Origin: Mesostigma viride | Lineage: Eukaryota; Streptophyta; Mesostigmatophyceae; Mesostigmatales; Mesostigmataceae | NCBI GenBank assembly: GCA_009746045.1 | Contig: RPFO01000102.1 | Coordinates: 583,322-603,321, forward strand | DNA: 20,000 bases | Direction of reading: 5' to 3' | In this document: in pieces, positions 17,938 through 20,000 of the stretch | How positions within the stretch are numbered: the first letter of the stretch is position 1 | Layout: each line of letters begins with the position of its first letter | The notes under the pieces: model-generated | What the model saw: only the letters and a program-made list of their open reading frames with translations | What the model was told of the DNA's origin: nothing | The model's database searches: none | Position numbers and translations under genes: made by a program

Positions 17938-17961
17938 GCCGCCGCATTCATCGTGTTCCAG
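17938..17961 (+). pseudogene. Duplicate of the exon 10 3' end with donor
   Basis: The 24 bases before gtgagg match the last 24 bases of exon 10 (17661-17684) at 23 positions and keep the AAAFIVFQ reading. It marks the end of the tandem repeats that start at the real donor, so the duplication unit spanned the exon-intron border. Confidence 0.75.
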
Positions 17962-18610
17962 GTGAGGCACACGGTGGTCGGATACTTGTAGTGTTGTTAG
18001 TTTTATAGTATATTGCCAGGCGGGCCCCTTCTCTGGCGCATCTTGCAGTAAGAAGCAGCCCCAGACAAATTAAATCAAGTGATCTAATTAGTCATCGTAG
18101 TAGCGTTATAATTTGGTTACGATGGCGATCTCATCTAGTGCTGACCTGATGAGCTGATTAAATAGTGGTCTCACCTAGCAATGATCTAGTTAGGGAATAC
18201 TATTAGTGGGAGCGGCAAACCTCCGCGTCTGGAGACGATTCTATGTGTAACAGCGGCATATTTCCATGGTTCCTAGCTTGATTAATGGACCCCGATGGTA
18301 CGCGGCACAGATTACGGGCTCGTTACCATGACCTGGACCCTATCTACTCAACCTCAAACCCTTGTCCTTAGGCCCCCTTGCCCCTTTGCATCTTCAACTC
18401 TTGTACTCACCTGAAAATCCCACCAGGAAATACTGCTAAATGATCAGTTGCATCTATACACAGGAAATAATAAATTGTCACCGACGAACGGCATCTCGGT
18501 AGGCGCTGCACAAACCCCAGCCCCTGCGAACCTGAAACCGTGTCGTCCAGTATCGTAGCGAAAATTTCGCTGAAGCCTCGTGGGCATACCTTCATACACC
18601 GCCTACGTTT

Positions 18611-18870
18611 GACACCTCGAAACCCTACAAACATCTCCCTATGAAGACGTCCCTCCCGCGCCACCTGCCAGCGATACACCAACCCTCCCCCGCGTTTGCA
18701 CCCGTAGCCATGTTTGCACACATACTGAGCGACCTACAAGTGGCTGACACCTCAAAACCCTACACAAATTTTGGATGATCACATGGATGGTCTCCTTCCC
18801 CCCTGCAACACCTGCCCGCGATGCACTAAACACCCATCTCTTTACACCTGGAACCTTTTGTGCACACATC
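18611..18870 (+). repeat. Diverged tandem duplication of about 135 bp
   Basis: The sequence from 'gacacctcgaaaccctac' (18611) recurs from 18746, both continuing through a 'cctgcc' region and 'gcacacat'. The copies have many differences and indels. Confidence 0.65.
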
Positions 18871-18899
18871 AAATCCACAAATGGTCTACCCCTCCATAG

Positions 18900-18964
18900 G
18901 ACCTGCCGGCCATGCGCACGGCGGCGTCCGGCCAGGAAGCCAAGCCGCCCGCCCCGGACTGCTG
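18900..18964 (+). CDS. Exon 11: short Ala/Pro-rich segment
   Basis: The GC-rich island ends at a good donor, ctg|gtgagt, in phase 2. With acceptor ccatag|gac it gives 21 codons (starting DLPAMRTAASGQEAKPP) plus two bases, in phase 0 with exon 10. A second in-frame acceptor, ggccag|gaa, at 18935 would shorten it by 12 codons. The split codon tg|c joins exon 12. The weak acceptor is the main doubt. Confidence 0.45.
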
Positions 18965-19078
18965 GTGAGTCGCGTGCGGCTTTGCTTCGGAGGCCAGGCA
19001 GCCAGTATATGGTACCAGTGCTGCGTTAGTACTACGGTTTTGCCATGCAGAGGATTAGTGTGGCACGTGCGGCTTTGC

Positions 19079-19150
19079 TTTGGAGACCAGGGCATATATA
19101 TAGTAGTATATATATTGGGTATATATATTGGGTATATATAGTAGTATATT
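19079..19150 (+). repeat. AT-rich tata/tattggg repeats
   Basis: Short (at)n runs are separated by 'gtagtatat' and 'tgggtatatat'. The 'atatattggg' motif recurs at 19209 and 19374 inside the adjacent foldback element. Confidence 0.8.
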
Positions 19151-19486
19151 GGTTTTTTTCCTTATGTTGCATGCCTATCTCACCTCCGTAATCTATCATT
19201 CTCAATGAATATATATTGGGTGCAGCAGGGCTATTAGGTTCCTCCCGTTAGGCGTTTCCATTGGTCTTATCGTAGTGTAGAGCTTTGACATGGCTCTGTA
19301 TATAGGTTTATAGCTGGGCGTTTGCTTTGGTTTGAGTGATTTCACTCTGCTGTAAGTAATTATATTTTTATAATATATATTGGGTGCTTTCACTCTGATG
19401 TAAGTTATCATAATTTTTAATATATATTCATCAAGGATGATAAATTACGGAGGTGAGAACGGCATGCAACAGAAGGAAATTAAACC
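19151..19486. mobile_element. Foldback (MITE-like) element with 67-bp inverted arms
   Basis: The left arm, about 19151-19217, and right arm, about 19419-19486, are reverse complements over roughly 67 bases with few mismatches. They include 'gcatgcaac'/'gttgcatgc', 'cacctccgtaat'/'ttacggaggtg' and 'aatatatatt'. The 200-base interior has a partial direct repeat of 'tttcactctg..gtaagt' and no coding frame. No convincing target-site duplication is visible, so origin by local inverted duplication is also possible. Confidence 0.65.
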
Positions 19487-19516
19487 CCGAAAAGTAGAAC
19501 CCTATGAAGCCCGTAG

Positions 19517-19640
19517 TACATCCCCCTTGTGCTCGTCCACGCATCCACCCACCCAGTGTCGCACCATCGTGTGGCGTGGCGCATCCCCCTCGTGCTCGTC
19601 CACGCATCCATCCATCCAGTATAGTGCCATCGTGTGGCGT
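19517..19640 (+). repeat. 62-bp tandem duplication
   Basis: Two copies begin at about 19517 and 19579 ('catccccctcgtgctcgtcc' type) and end in 'catcgtgtggcgtg'. They differ by a handful of bases. Confidence 0.88.
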
Positions 19641-19666
19641 GTCTGCGGAGACTAACATGCACCAGG

Positions 19667-19850
19667 GTACACCCCCCACACACACACGTTTAAGATTGGG
19701 GTCCGACCAATCCAGGGCTCACGATCTTAAAGAATCTTACTACTTTGATTCGATTCTACTAAGTTCTACTACAATTGTACTGCCAGTAGAGGTCAAATCC
19801 AGAGTCTCGTGATCTTAAACCTGAGAATCTTAAAGGTGGGTGGGGTGTAC
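19667..19850. mobile_element. Possible small foldback element
   Basis: The ends 'gtacaccccccaca..gtttaagat' (19667 on) and 'atcttaaaggtgggtggggtgtac' (to 19850) are imperfect reverse complements of about 25 bases. Inside, 'gatcttaaa' and 'gaatctta' recur. No target-site duplication is seen. It is short and diverged. Confidence 0.35.
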
Positions 19851-19881
19851 AGCTGCGACTGTTTGTGGGACTTATAAGTCA

Positions 19882-19942
19882 CGCATGCGGCTGGTTTGCG
19901 AAACCGGCACGCCACACAATACTCGCAAACCAGCCACATGTG
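19882..19942 (+). other. Hairpin covering the exon 12 acceptor
   Basis: A perfect 13-bp inverted repeat (19889-19901 with 19923-19935, loop 21) extends to about 20 bp with one mismatch and one G:U pair (19882-19901 with 19923-19942). The right arm contains the acceptor AG at 19932-19933 and the first exon bases, so the folded transcript would bury the 3' splice site. Confidence 0.6.
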
Positions 19943-20000
19943 GCGCATGGTGGCCCTGCACAACAACCCAACCATGTTCAGCATGAACTCAGTCTTCGGT
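19934..20000 (+). CDS. Exon 12: ordered C-terminal segment, cut by the window edge
   Basis: From acceptor gcaaaccag| one base completes a Cys codon, followed by 22 open codons to the edge (HMWRMVALHNNPTMFSMN...). The segment has Trp, Met and hydrophobic residues like a folded domain and continues beyond the window. The phase fits exon 11. The AG lies in a hairpin arm, and no strong pyrimidine tract precedes it. Confidence 0.58.

Larger units (their letters stand above)
17685..18899 (+). other. Intron 10
   Basis: It runs from donor gtgggt to a weak acceptor 'cccctccatag'. It holds 82-83 bp repeats that end in a copy of the exon 10 border, then about 600 bases (17985-18600) with nothing recognisable, then two diverged 135-bp units before exon 11. 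Confidence 0.5.
18965..19933 (+). other. Intron 11
   Basis: It runs from donor gtgagt to acceptor 'tcgcaaaccag'. It holds a repeat of the sequence just after the donor (about 19060-19092 against 18967-18995), AT-rich tracts with 'tatattggg', two foldback elements, a 62-bp duplication, and a hairpin over the acceptor. Confidence 0.5.
1865..20000 (+). other. Multi-exon gene for a coiled-coil protein, 3' end beyond the window
   Basis: Twelve exons with GT..AG borders join in a consistent phase: 0 at most junctions, 1 after exons 6 and 9, 2 after exon 11. After dropping one G from the run at 4210-4226, the spliced frame encodes about 909 residues without a stop. The order is a basic N-terminus, a Gly/Ser-rich linker, a coiled coil (about residues 225-385), a long acidic Gly/Glu-rich segment, and a more ordered C-terminal part that runs off the edge. 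Introns range from about 0.7 to 4 kb and carry many minisatellites. I see no signal peptide or membrane segment. A cytoplasmic or cytoskeletal scaffold role would fit but is only a guess. A two-gene alternative splits the model between 12494 and 16462. Confidence 0.65.

Noticed and set aside
16780-20000. Assignment of the C-terminal part to a known domain such as a beta-trefoil (MIR) type
   Set aside because: There are only loose resemblances in short stretches (YGNNFVRIS, AAAFIVFQ). Without a profile search and the rest of the protein this would be guesswork.

Overview
This looks like nuclear DNA of a eukaryote, most likely a green alga of the Chlamydomonas/Volvox kind. The evidence is short GC-rich coding islands with GT..AG splice sites and preserved reading phase, long introns full of minisatellites, and coding sequence rich in Gly, Ala, Ser and Gln. 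No marker gene fixes the species, so this is inference.

One plus-strand multi-exon gene explains nearly all the coding signal. It runs from an ATG at 1865 to beyond the right edge. I find twelve exons: 1865-1981, 2776-2847, 3843-4389, 5199-5321, 6233-6310, 7715-7787, 8513-8571, 11418-12464, 16462-16861, 17605-17684, 18900-18964 and 19934-20000. All junctions agree in phase, including three split codons. Exon 3 needs one base removed from a run of 17 G to stay in frame. The product would be at least about 909 residues: a basic N-terminal segment, a Gly/Ser-rich linker, a charged coiled coil (about residues 225-385) spread over six exons, a long acidic Gly/Glu-rich disordered region, and a C-terminal part with Trp, Tyr and hydrophobic strand-like segments that runs off the window. 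I do not recognise the family. A two-gene reading, with a stop at 12494 and a new gene starting near 16462, is possible.

Layout: 1-1864 has no gene but holds an inverted repeat, dyads and CAA microsatellites. 1865-8571 holds exons 1-7, whose introns carry many small tandem arrays. 8572-11417 is an intron almost filled by 28 copies of an 81-bp unit. 11418-12464 is the largest exon. 12465-16461 is a 4-kb interval with six copies of a 40-bp unit followed by 138 copies of a 21-bp unit. 16462-20000 holds the last four visible exons, two foldback repeats and further small duplications.

The most unusual feature is that exon ends, with their splice signals, are repeatedly duplicated into the adjacent introns. 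Copies occur for exons 2, 4, 5, 6 and 10, and a weaker one for 11. For exon 6 a nearly whole, phase-compatible second copy lies at 8000-8063. Several intronic minisatellites also repeat a pyrimidine-tract-plus-AG motif resembling a 3' splice site. The window may therefore show introns growing by tandem duplication across splice junctions, leaving decoy or alternative splice sites. No bacterial genes, CRISPR arrays, rRNA or tRNA genes were seen.
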